NCBI GenBank assembly: GCA_002633005.1
Contig: NMRA01000220.1
Location: 64,001 to 128,000 of the forward strand
Length of the DNA stretch: 64,000 nt
From: Phoronis australis
Taxonomy: Eukaryota > Phoronida > Phoronidae
Reading direction: 5' to 3'
Shown here: piece after piece, positions 36,431 to 48,900 of the stretch
Position numbering within the stretch: the stretch's first letter is position 1
Layout: each line of letters opens with the position of its first letter
The notes under the pieces: model-generated
Told to the model about the DNA's origin: nothing
The model's database searches: none
What the model saw: only the letters and a program-made list of their open reading frames with translations
Translations under genes and position numbers: made by a program

Positions 36431-39400
36431 ATGGGGGGGGGCTCATTTGAGGCGCCCGAGCTCCCCCTGGGTGCGTGCATGTTCAGTAACACCTATTAGT
36501 TTTGCCTCAGAGTTTTACCATATATTTTGCAAGTGTGGCTACTAGTTAGGCCAAAAAGCATAGCTGGTTTGGGTTTGTTTTTTGAAAAATTGTGCAACAG
36601 TGCAGAATTTTCTTAGTTTTCAACTTTTCACAAAAAATCTGCTTGAGGTGAGCAAAAGTTCGTGCTAAGCACTGGATCATATTGACATGATTCGTCGAAC
36701 CGCATCTCGAGCGACTTTTAAAAAAGGTGAAAACTGGCTGAAGTTGATGCGGGCAGGTACTATTTTCTCTAAGTAGTGAGGTGCAAGTTGTAAAATGAGT
36801 CAGGGTGCAGACCAGAACCAGCTGCGGTTTTTGGCCGTACATTGAATTTCTTCACTCCTTATATCCGTGGTTGTTACTAATTGACCTCAGCATTCAGAGT
36901 GCATGTGTCTACATGTGACGTGCACTGTCCAGATGACAAATTGTCACTGGATCATGTTGGCCAGATCAATCGCGTGTCCTGTGACCTACCTGCATCTGAT
37001 TACAAGGCAGCACTGCACCAGCAAATTGTCCCTGCCAGACAGATGTTTTGTTTCTTTGAATGCAAATTCCATTATCCTGATACGTTAATTGAACAACTGA
37101 ATATCTGTTCATTACTTGTCCACTGGTCGTTTTCCCTTGAGTTAAAGTTTGAAATGACAGATTTTACACTTTTTGGTGGATGAGGTGCTATACTCATAGA
37201 TGGTGTTTTCGAAACTTGAAATGGTGCAGAGTGTTGCGTCTGTATCTGCTGTCACACCTGGGTGTATAACAGTGAACAAACATTCAGGAAACCTTGGATA
37301 CCTGTGTTGGCTGGGTATGGGGAGACCAGTTGGATCTGTGACTGAATGTGTATCTTCCTTCATGTAGAATCAATGGATTTGGGAAAGTTTAACTGTCTGG
37401 GAAACTTTTATGAATGATAGAGTGACCACTGCTGCCACCTGTCTCTAATATTGATCCTACTTTTTGCAAGGCTGCTAAGTGTCTTTTGAAGTGAACACAG
37501 ACTTCAGGTGTTTTGGAAAATCACCGAATGTATTGGACAGGAGTGACTTGGTGTACGTAGAGGCTGAATCATTTCCATAATTCGTGTACAGCTCTCTGAT
37601 TATCACAGTTTTGTCATAATTTCACGTTTCAAAAATGCTTATATTTGACAAATTTGGCACCCATCCTCAATTTGTTCAATCGAAATTGCTTTGACTGTGC
37701 CTGTTTCTTTATCAACGCTTGTTTCATTGAATTTTGCTCCCAAAACGTGTGAATCTTTCACCTTTGAGTAACAGTTGGTGAACGATTTAATGGTGCCTTA
37801 TTCGGGTTGGAAAATGCTTGCAGTCACCTACTATATTTTATTCGACTCTATCACGCACATTTAGCTCAATTGAACACTTGGGAAATGCGCATGGATTTGT
37901 AAAAATTTTTTTAGATGCAAGTACTTGCCCACCAATTTTTGAGTTAAACAATTTCATCTGTCTGGGTGTTAATTCAGACAAGTAAGATATTTGCAGATTT
38001 CAGTATGACATTGTGCTGTCAAAAGTGAGGGTAAAACTTAAACACTAATACATAATTTGTTGGTGACAAAAATTAGCCAGCGTGCAACTACTGTTGACTT
38101 GTTGGTGACTATCCTTTGCATCGCTATGCTAGCTGGAAAGAAATGGCTTCTCTTGACAATTTTCCGTAACATCCTATTTTCTGTGCCCAAGTCATTGAAT
38201 TCCTGACTTCATTTTTAAAGCGTCTCGAGCATATCACTAGATGCTGTATCAGAGGTCTGTCCAGGATTTCAAAAATAGATCATCTAAAATGGTTCTCCCA
38301 ATTTATAGGCATCCGTGATCAATGATGTGTGACAGCGTTTGTAGGACCACCTAGTCAAATTGCTGTTAGTGTGGCATGTTACCAGGGATACACGTGTTAG
38401 CAATAAAGTTTATAGTATCTTTATCATTTCTTAACAAACTTTTTTATTCTGAACTTTCCAATGAGCTCCAAGAGCCAATGTTATGGAGTTAAAGAGATAC
38501 CAAATGCTTTCTATCTTACTTTACGTCCAAATGCGGAGCAGGGCAACTAAATGCTTAAAGGGCGTCCTAACAAGCGTGCAAATATGAGTGGGGCTGTTTG
38601 TTAGGACCCCTGTTAGATTAAGGCTCGACAGGGAGTAATGGCGACAAGTGTTCAATATAGTCTACCATCTCATGTTTGGATTAAAGTAGTGGCTGGCAAC
38701 ACAATGCCTTGACTTTACTGTCCAGAAAGTTGGGCATTGTGTTGTAGGCTTCGTAAACTCAACAGTTCAGAGTACGTCCAGAAATGAAGCATGCAAAGTA
38801 AATTATGGGAGTGCACTATTTCGGACAACCTGAGCAGCATTGCGTTTGTCTTTAGCACCTGTGTGTAGGGTGTCGCCTGCAATTACTTCTAAAGCCTATA
38901 TCGGAGGGTATCATAAGTGCTTTGGTGGCCTGTACTTATGATTTTCTGTTTCATTGACTCTGTATTCGGATATTTTATTTTACTGTAGTTGTCTAGCTCA
39001 CAGTTTGTTTATTGTACTTTAATGTTGTTATTACATATGAAGTCGTTAAAGATCGAATCGTGTCGAAGTGAAATTTAGTTTGCTATTTTTTCTGTTTCTT
39101 CAATCACTGTGGGAAGTCGTTGGTATTTGCTGTTTTGTCTTATGTTTCATAACTTTTTTACCTAGTGTATAACCATGCTTAAACTGTGTCAGCGGTCCAC
39201 CCAATGGTGCCCCTGGTAAGAGTACAAGATTGTCAAATTATGCTGAAATTATGTTTTACTATTCATGGAAATGCCTCTAGTTTTCGCTGCCTTTACAAAA
39301 TCTGCTTGAGAAAATTGTCGAAATACTTAGCCAACTGTGTCACAATTTATTGAGGGAGGAGTAAAGATTATTCCATTTGGGAAACAATGTGATAGAGAGT

Positions 39401-41344
39401 TAGGATTTTATTTCAAGTCGGAACTTTCAACAAAAATACTAAATGGTTAGAAAGGTTCATGTTGTTCACATACTTAATGTTTTATGAGCTGTTTTCAAAA
39501 ATGTTTTGGTAAAACTGTGGGCATTTGTTGCAGTGATAGATCCAATCAAGTGAGCAATCCAAAATGGAAGAATCTTAATTGGTCAGTAAAACTGTTACAT
39601 GAACTTTGCTGTAACCAGATCACAACTTGTTTACAATACAAAATTGTGTTTTGTTAAATTTCTCCTCAAAATTAAATATCAAGAAAAGTTTAGACTATTG
39701 CTAACATGGTTTGTATTGTGAAGAATGTGCTAAACAACATTTAGTTAATTTTCTATTATGGCAAGACAAGCAGCCTTTTAATAGTGAAAATTGACAATTT
39801 TGGCAGTTATTTTTGAGTGAAATAAAAGTGGAAATTCACATATAAATACCACGCATGTTGTAGCAAGGCTTGCCTGGTACAGTTGTCAACATTTTGATTG
39901 ACGTCTTGCTAAGCAATTAGTTAGAAGGATACTAAACAATGTTTTAGCCTGTCATCAGATATTAGCTACTTCTAGATCACTTTTTTTTGCTTAAAAGCAG
40001 TTTCATGTACGCAACTTGCATTCAGTCCAAGGAGTCAACTTCTGAATTTAAACTGCTACCACTATAAAATATGTCTCAACTTGTGATTCTTACTCACATG
40101 AGAATTGATTTTTGAATATGCAAAGAACTGGGAGTTCATTATTCCTCAAGACCTTGCTCGGTGCATGACGTGCCGTGACAAGCCAACTTGATACTGGTCT
40201 CCAGTGATAACGTGTTGTCAGTTCTTTCAAAGCCCTGAAATTGCCTCCAATTTGACATGAGAATAATTTGAGACTAATATCATTACAATAAAGTAGTATA
40301 AATTAAGTTGGTTTTATGATGGATGGCATGTTTATATCCTCCTCAAGTCTTGAAACAAAATAATGCTCTTACCATCGTTAGCCCTCAAAGTTTAGAGCAC
40401 ACCTTTATAGTGAGTACTCCTTTCACTGCTATATGGGTAAGCATGGGCAAAGTTAGAGGAAAATTTATTTAGCTGACTGCTGTAGGGAAAGAGTTGGGAT
40501 CTTTTGCACCACAGCATTCAATTTGTGATGTAGTGAGGATGTGTTCAGATCCAGTAATACTTTTTGTCTCTTGTAGGAACTATTGTACAATAGCAGGTGA
40601 CTGAACTAGCTTTGGATGAAATCATTAATGCAGGGTTTTGTATACTTTTACAATTACCTCACAAAAAATTAACCTGAGGTGTATTCATGACATTCAGTGC
40701 AGTTGCCATCATTAACCATTTCACAGTGTGCTGTTTATATTTTATTTTTAGGTATTAAGCACTTAAGTTTATCTAAAAGCTGTAAAATTGTGTTTACGGA
40801 GTGGTGGAGCCGTTTGGCACGTTGAAGCTGTGTACTGGTGTAACAAGATGCTATGGTTTTATGTACTCTCGTTTTGAAACATATTAAAGAAAACATGTTT
40901 CACGTCATGGTTTTTCTTGCACGGCAGCACGCCATGTATTTTCACACAGTTTTATACCAATTTTTAGTGCGGTGTCCTATTGGGTATTCTAATTTTTAAA
41001 GTAATGTACATAGATACTGTAGGACCTTGGCAAAATGTGCAATATGGCAATTTGAGAACACTGTGTATCAGAAATGGCCGATTGAATTCACAAGGAACTT
41101 TCAGATGCTACGCTTTATTCACTTTTTTCGAAACATTTTTTGGAATGTTTGCTTTTTAAAACGTTCCGCTTTAGCATGAGCGGGACATCAAACAATAGAA
41201 CTATTGTGATTTTCATAACAACTCTTTACGTTCCATATTTGAGAAAATTATAACAGCCTTTTTGAGATCTTACCTTCATTGTATGAAAAAAAATCGTGTT
41301 ATAGATACCGTGGATTTGTACCTTTCCTTTTGCTGAGTTTTACT

Positions 41345-41440
41345 GAAATCATGTGACCTAATTAATGGCAGATTGGTACGAAGTCAAAAATTAAATTTTT
41401 CAGGCTTTCTACTTTCAAAAAACAAATACTTTTACAGAGT
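41345..41440 (-). repeat. Dispersed repeat, GAAAGTAGAA family, copy 3 (inverted)
   Basis: ATCATGTGACCTAATTAATG, then GGCAGATTGGTACGAAGTCA and GGCTTTCTACTTTCA, are the reverse complement of the family seen at 8640 and 31425. Confidence 0.45.
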
Positions 41441-41601
41441 TGCAGCATTTGACCATAGATTATAGACAACTATAGTCTATGATTTGACTTACTATCCAGA
41501 CTTGTCAGTAAGACCTTACTCACATAACTTTAAAATTAAGACTTAAAGACAGGTCTCCTGGTAACTGAAACACAAACAATAAGTTGTTTTCGGCAATAGT
41601 T

Positions 41602-41691
41602 TGATATAACGTGCCCGCATTTTGAGAACTAGTTTGATACCCGTTATTTAGTGGGGAAACCTGGTTTTCAAAATTCGGGCACGTTATATCA
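41602..41691. repeat. Foldback element with perfect 16-bp outer stem
   Basis: TGATATAACGTGCCCG (41602-41617) pairs perfectly with CGGGCACGTTATATCA (41676-41691). The stem continues imperfectly (ATTTTGAGAACTAGTTT with AACCTGGTTTTCAAAAT). Sister copy at 33345-33422. Confidence 0.75.
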
Positions 41692-43452
41692 GACCATTAC
41701 CGCTGTTTTCTCCATGGCTTGAGTAATCCAAATGTTCGGTATTTCAAAATGTAAACATACTCTCGGTGGTAGTTTGAACTTTATGTGTTATCAATCACAG
41801 TGCTGACAGGCCATCTAAATTACGTGTTACAACTGTCAATAATATCACAACACACATACAATGGACATAATGATAACACAAAGGATTTACTGTAAAAGTA
41901 CGTTTAACTGCTTTCTGCCAAAAGCAAGCTTTGATTTAGTCTACTTATCCTTACAAAATTGGTCTCATATTTTCCTTATTGGTCTAGAGCTGGATTTGGG
42001 AAGAGCCGACTTAATTTTTCAGACCAAGCTAATGAAATTTCAGCTCACTTTATGACCAGAAATTATACGAGCTTGGGTCTGAACAAGCAATTCATTTCTT
42101 CAGACCACCAATTTGACTAAAGGACCAATTTGCGACCAATTAACAGTGGTCTAAATCAAAAGTTGGTCAGGTGACGGAAGGTGCGTTTATGGTCACTTCA
42201 ACACTTAAATATAAGAACAAAACCGTGCACAGCATGCAGTAGCTCAAGGTCAAAACATTCCCAAAACACGATGCTTTAAGGGACAACAGAACATCAAAGG
42301 TCCTATAGTTGTGATAATGGAGCCCAAAAAATTTTCAAACATTCACAGAAATAATGAGGTCAAGTACACCAGAATTACACCACATACAACCACAAACCTG
42401 CTACTGACTTGTTCCAAACGCAAGTTCATACAAGAGGTTTCTGGGTATTGTAAGGACGAGTACCACATTGTGTGGGATAGGGGGATCAAATGTATCGAAT
42501 GCAAAATGACCATCATCCGGAAGGGAAATGGGTTGGTTCCTAACCATGTGACAGACTTGTTGCTACACAATTCCAAGTATTTAGTGGCTCTTCAGAAGCC
42601 CAGGAGCTCGTGTTCTATGTTTCATTGTCGGCGAAGAATTCAAAATGACATGAGAACAGCTGAGAAGTGACTATTAAACACAATAGCTCCACAAAGGATT
42701 AGATGACCATAGGCAGTTCCCAGCAAACTGACTTCACAGGCACGATTGCACATTCCCTAATCCCAAGATGCATCATTTTGTAACAACCAATTCCCTTTAG
42801 GTGTACAATATACTATCAAGGTATCACACTATTATGATTGAAAACCATGGTTGCAGTGGTTGACTTGTAAACATTAAAGAATAATTAAAGTGTCATTAAA
42901 CCTGTGCTTTCTGCCAAAAGTTTTGATTTAGGCCAATTTCCGTTCCTTACACAGCTAAAAATTATTTCTGGGCTCGGGAACAACCAACTAAAGTTTGTTA
43001 TTTCTTCAGACCAAGCCCATAAGATTTCTGGTCACAGCGTGCTCTGAAATTTTTTTGACTTGGTCTGAAAACGTAACAAATTGTCAATTCTTTTGAACCT
43101 CTGAAATCACCTCCAATTTTACAAAGGAATAATTTGAGACCACTTCAAAACAGTATAAAGTTGCTAAAGCCTTCCTCAAATGGATTTTTGTTATTCTAGA
43201 TGTATTGGATTATCCAGATAGACGTAGCAATGCTTTAGCAAAACAAGAAAGTATGGTTTAAACACTCAAATGATGTTACGAAGCATATTGCGTGACTTCG
43301 AGAAAACAGCAACCAAAGAATGGCGGTAGCTTTTAACATTGGCTTGGTTCCCGCAGTAGAAGTAAGAATCTGCCGAGATTACCAAATTGTATTGAATAGA
43401 ACACCAATGCGTGCAAGTATTGAACAAATGGGTATTCTCATGGTGACGCAGA

Positions 43453-44747
43453 CAAGAGCAACGTGGAGCGTTGAAGTGCACCCATGAATGCACTGCAAAC
43501 GGTGTGCTTCTAGGGTGTTTATTTGTGTCATAAAAATGGCCACTAGATAGAGCAAAATATTTCGAATCCATCAAAAAAACTGTAAACTGTCACCGTTTTT
43601 TAACAGAAAGCTATTTACTACATTTCATAAAAATCCGTCTACAATCTTTAGCAAAACGGAAAAAATAAAATTCCCACTAGGGGACAAATGATCATCGGAT
43701 CCGTCTGTAAGTTTTCGTCTTCCGTTGTCAACATCATATGAATACACTTGCTAAATTTAATAAACATTCTGCGGAGGGCTTAGGAGATACAGCTAAGGGC
43801 GCAAAAATGCCACTAGGAGGTGCCACAGTAATTGAAACCCGAAAATCATTGCCAAACCTCCTCTTCACACTAACAACGTATAAGCCAATTTTCACAATCA
43901 TCCTAAGAGTGGTTTGGTTTACAGAGGGCGGACGGCAAAAACAGACTAGAAAACAGTAAAAATGGCCACTAGATGGCGCAAAATATGTTGAATCCATCTG
44001 AAAACAGGAAAATGTCACGGTTTCTTTAAAAGAAAGCTATTTAACAAATTTCAGGAAAATTTGTTGAGGAACTTCAGAGAAACAGCAAAACATAAAAAAT
44101 GAAATTGCCACTAGGGGGCAGTGTTAGTCAGACCCATCTGAAGTCATCTTCTTTTGTTGTTAACTTCATATAAACACATTTGCTACATTTAATAAAGATC
44201 CTGTAGAGCGTTTAGGAGATACAGCCATGGCTGCAAAAAACAAACAAAACTGCCACTAGGAGGCGCCACAGTAGTCAAAGTCGTCGGAAATTTATCGACA
44301 ACCGTCGTCTTCATAGTAAGAACATACATGCTAATTTTCGCTATCATCTTTAGAATGGTTTGGTTGACAGAGAAGCGGATGCCAAAAAACGGACTCGAAA
44401 ATAGTAAAAATGGCCTCTAGATGGCACAAAATGCCTCGAATCCATCCGAAAACGAGAGGATAGCGTCACCTCATTAATAGATGCCTATGTGCCAAATTTC
44501 ATGAAAATCGGTGAAGAACCATTGAAGATAAAGAGGCAAACGTAAAAAAAATAAAATTGCCACTAGAGGGCACAGTGGTAATCAGGTCCGTCCGATACTC
44601 ATCGCCCTCTGTCCTCAACCCCATAGGAACACACCTGCCATATTGCAATAAGATCCTGCAAGGGGTTCAGGAGATACCGCCGCGGATGCCAAGACAGAGA
44701 TGACGGCAATATGCACCCACACATAAATATGTGGGCGCATAATAAAA
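43453..44747 (+). mobile_element. Near-complete CCACTAG-array element
   Basis: Starts CAAGAGCAACGTGGAGCGTTG and ends with the hairpin CCCACACATAAATATGTGGG before CGCATAATAAAA. Motifs lie at about 43540 (A), 43674 (B), 43809 (C), 43966 (A), 44108 (B), 44252 (C), 44413 (A) and 44560 (B). Matches to CCASYAGRKGGCRS are exact at 43966, 44108 and 44560. It lies 1.2 kb beyond the 3' end of the sphingomyelinase coding sequence. Confidence 0.8.
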
Positions 44748-45294
44748 GTCAGGTAATAAGCCCAACCATTCATTGCATAATTTTGACTTTTTGGTGTGGT
44801 GATGCTTTTACCAAAATTATAGGATTTAAATTTACAAGACATCCTGTAACCATTCATGGTAGGCTTTAAAATAATTAGAAAAAAAAACAAAGCATGGGAG
44901 AGTCAGTATTTAACAGAAAAAGTAGAAACTGTCTTCCAACGCCGGGTGTAAAGACAGAGCAGAACAACAAGAAACTCAAGTATGGTGAAGCATCAGAGAT
45001 AAAAACGAAATTATGAAATTTTTGGAACAGGTGCCTAGTCGGAAGTTGGCGTTACCCTAGACAATCACAGAAATCATACTCTTGCTCTTTGAAAAGAACA
45101 AGTTTCGTTATGGAATTATTCACACATTGGAAAATTTACATTTTTAGGAGCCTAAAGTGGCTGCAGTAAAAGCTAGAAAATCACACCGCATGAGCACCGA
45201 ATAAAATCGGTTCTCAGAAAATGACAGATGAAGCCAATTTGTGAAAAACACAACTTTATACAACTTTGGCCATATCTAACTGGTTTTCACTCAC

Positions 45295-45327
45295 AACAAC
45301 AACAACAACAACAAAAACAACAACAAT
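45295..45327 (+). repeat. CAA trinucleotide microsatellite
   Basis: About eleven CAA units with one interruption (AACAACAAAAACAAC). Confidence 0.85.
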
Positions 45328-45949
45328 CTATTGCTATTCAATAATACATCACCACTAACAAGGAAGTTGGTTACACAAGCAGAAGAGTCTTTCATTAAAC
45401 AAAAATTCATAATCTTTCTTGTCCTTTAAGCTCCCAGTTATTTGCGGTCAGCTGACGAGATTACTCATGAGATTATGAAGCTCCAGTTCACGAGAATATC
45501 TTTAAGTCAAAACTGGTCAACATCAAAGTGAAATACATTAAGTCTAAAGTGGTTCATTAAGCCAAACAATATCACCCACGAGCTCTTTTCCGATCACAGT
45601 ACAACCTTACAAAACTAGATAGGTATCAACTTGCATTATTTCTTTACTCGACTTTTGTGACACTTGCCATTACGTGGAACAGGATGATGCTCCAAGGTAA
45701 TAGTCGCATTATTTAGCAGCGCTCAACATACCTTTAAAACTCATTTCATTTTCCATATTACTAACTCCATTTGTTGTTCAAAAACTATCGTAGAGGCAAA
45801 AAACGTTTTGTTTAATGCAATTTGTTTTCAGCTACATCATGATTTTTGAACACAACCAGTAACAAATGGTACTATCTCATCACGCAGCATGTTTCTGAAT
45901 CAGTTACCAGATTGACTCTTGATGTAATGTGGCTTTAAAGAATGTGCTG

Positions 45950-48900
45950 TCACATCCAATCTTCTGAATTCTGAACAGGTCTAAATGTCATGGTGATGGG
46001 TATATGATCCGTGAGATTGGCAAGGCACGTCACAAACCTGTAGTCTTCAATGTTCTGCAAAGAAACACGGAGGTGCTGTGGAATGTCATAGTGCCACAAA
46101 TTTGCCTTCTGTAAAAAAATAACTGATTATAGGCCTTTTATCAAAATTTGCAAAACTCATGTCACAGTGTTTCCCACACAAGTAAAGGAGTGATATATGA
46201 TATTGGGAATAACTGACAGTCTACTGTTGCTGGAGACCAGCTAGGCTTAAATAGCTGGGTTTGGTGAATCATTTTGGTCAAACTAGTGCTCCATCTAGCG
46301 GCGAGTCTCGGAACCATCATATTTGGCCAACCACATTGTCTGCTTCTGATGCACGGAGTGGCTTGGTGTGTCAAGACAACTTATCGTCCCATGATGTAAA
46401 CACCTATTACTATTTTGCAAGCCTAAAGTTGAGAGCACAAAATTAGTCATACCATTCATCGATATGAATTTTTTTAAATTCATAACAGAAATTCATAACG
46501 GTGGTATAACTAATTTTGTTGACAGATTGAAAGAACATTCATGGCAGCTTTAAATTGGGTATAAATAAAATTTTGCTAAAATTACATTTCCGCAAAAGGT
46601 TAAAATTCAACCAATATTCTGTGATGACAACGCCATAGAGCAAACAACACAAACAAAATTATTTGGCAATACACAATAGGGGGACAGTACACCATAATAA
46701 ATTGGAGAAGACATAATAAGTAGTCTACTGAAAACAGGTTCCTTCCTAAAGTAAGTAGTTCTCATTTCTCATGAGTACAATGGAAACTAGAAATTCACAA
46801 GGTGTTGCTAGTGAAGCAAGGAACTTCCCAATAGAAATGACAGCATTCAGAAAAGTCATGTGGGTCATTTATGATAATGCACACCTCCATGGTCATGAAT
46901 TGCTTTCTGCTTTCAATCTATTAAGACNNNNNNNNNNNNNNNNNNNNNNNNNNNNNNNNNNNNNNNNNNNNNNNNNNNNNNNNNNNNNNNNNNNNNNNNN
47001 NNNNNNNNNNNNNNNNNNNNNNNNNNNNNNNNNNNNNNNNNNNNNNNNNNNNNNNNNNNNNNNNNNNNNNNNNNNNNNNNNNNNNNNNNNNNNNNNNNNN
47101 NNNNNNNNNNNNNNNNNNNNNNNNNNNNNNNNNNNNNNNNNNNNNNNNNNNNNNNNNNNNNNNNNNNNNNNNNNNNNNNNNNNNNNNNNNNNNNNNNNNN
47201 NNNNNNNNNNNNNNNNNNNNNNNNNNNNNNNNNNNNNNNNNNNNNNNNNNNNNNNNNNNNNNNNNNNNNNNNNNNNNNNNNNNNNNNNNNNNNNNNNNNN
47301 NNNNNNNGGTCCATAAGAGGACCCAAAAATCCATTTAATTAAAATCCTGAGTGCAACATCCGTTTCAAGTTTATTTCATTCAAATCACCACTCAAATTAA
47401 AATGATGCAACTTAAGCCGCATATTAAATGCCTAGGGTTATTAACTAAAGGATTTATTTAAAATTTTAGGTGTAACAAAAATTCTTTTTCCAGATCAATG
47501 ACAAATCAACTGTAAGTCCCGGTAGACCCTACCTCACCAGGACTTAGGCTATGCTTGAGGTTAATTGATCAACAAATTAATCCAGATGTGACTACTTGCA
47601 CATGACAGCAAAATGCGATGAGCCACTACTGTCGAATATAGTTTCAACTCGTCAGCAATATGAGCAGATGACCTGGTTCATTTAGAAAGCATTATCAACA
47701 ATTTACAAGAAGAAATGTAGGCCTGCATTCAGCATAATACCTAATCCGTAACACTACGATCGCCACAATTTGGTCATATTTACTTTTCATGTTTCGAACC
47801 TAGTTTTCCAAAAAAACCTACAGCCTTTCATCAGACAACTCTTTGGTGCATTCACATGTTCTCTAATGTATTTTTCTACATCTCTGTGGTTAATTATCGA
47901 CACATTTTTAAAATTTAATATCCAGGTTGGACTCGAAAGACCGGCCATTTAACTCACACAATGTCAACTTCCGCTTTGTTCATCGCAGTGAGCCTCACTT
48001 TGGATTTTAATGTCCGCCACGTGAATTAGGTCTATACAGACAGTTTTTAAACACGGTGCACCAAGTATGTGCCAACTTGTTGGAGAGGGAAGTGAAGAAA
48101 GGTCTAACAAAAGAAATAGCTACTATGTGCCAGCCTTGTAACATCAGAATTGCAAAGCATGAGAAAAGATATACAGCCACTGAGAAAAGCTTTGTGTTCA
48201 TGAGAAAGGCAGCATGGTAAATGCTGTGAGAAAGTTTAACACTGAAAAAGACCCCAAGTATATTCTGAAAACGAGACATTACCGCCTTCATCAGGGTAAC
48301 AGAACTTTGAGTTATTTTTTGGGACTTCCTCCTGAGTAGTGTTCGAAAAGTCCACAAAGCTTAGTTTAGCCAGATGGCTATGCACAAATTAAAAGCGATC
48401 CACATAATGGTGGCCACGAACATGCTGGCATCCAGTGCAAAACTTTTTGCGACTTGTACTGCTGTAAGGTGACATTATAGTAAATGACTTAATCCCATTA
48501 CCTCTAATAAGCGTTATTTTATGCACTCTCCTCTCCCATCAGTGTAGCCTGGGCTGGACTGCCCCCTACGAACTCACCCTAGCCAAGCCACTGTGTCCGG
48601 CTGTGTTGTGCTTCTTAGGTTATTTTCAAAATAGAAAGGGCATCAGGGCATGCTATCCAATACGAAAACTTCATTTTGAAACATATCTTGCCAATATGCC
48701 CAAACCAGCGACATCGCATCTTAAAACAGCATCTAGTCAAGACTTTGGAAATGCAGCTTCCCAAGGCCACAGTTGACAAGGGAAGACAAATGTTGGCTCC
48801 GATGTTCTATTCATAAAACAATACTAGACTAACAGATGTTTGTGAAATCTGTGTGGTGACATGCTGGATATCTTTCGCCATAGGACATTCTGAGCACCAG

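Larger units (their letters stand above)
34215..45949. other. Long gene-poor stretch between ZNRF and the sphingomyelinase gene
   Basis: The two genes converge on this interval. The ZNRF 3' UTR starts here; no poly(A) signal can be assigned with confidence (AATAAA occurs at 38402 and 40292). I found no conserved exon. The content is repeats (listed separately), small hairpins such as AACACAATGCC/GGCATTGTGTT at 38698-38748, and a CAA run at 45295. A 117-codon open frame at 42317-42670 has several Cys but no family match. Confidence 0.5.

Noticed and set aside
42317-42670. 117-codon ORF with Cys pairs (CIEC)
   Set aside because: No known zinc-finger spacing fits fully and it is isolated in repeat-rich DNA. 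It might be a transposon remnant but cannot be supported.
43734-44018. Protein frames repeated across the CCACTAG elements (e.g. SGHF, GGATVIE)
   Set aside because: Frames shift between copies and contain stops in most; only DNA words are conserved.
46771-47326. Open frames of 137-181 codons
   Set aside because: They consist almost entirely of N; no sequence supports them.
48007-48357. 116-codon hydrophobic minus-strand ORF in the last sphingomyelinase intron
   Set aside because: Sphingomyelinase exons 4 and 5 join in phase without it and no homologous domain is seen.
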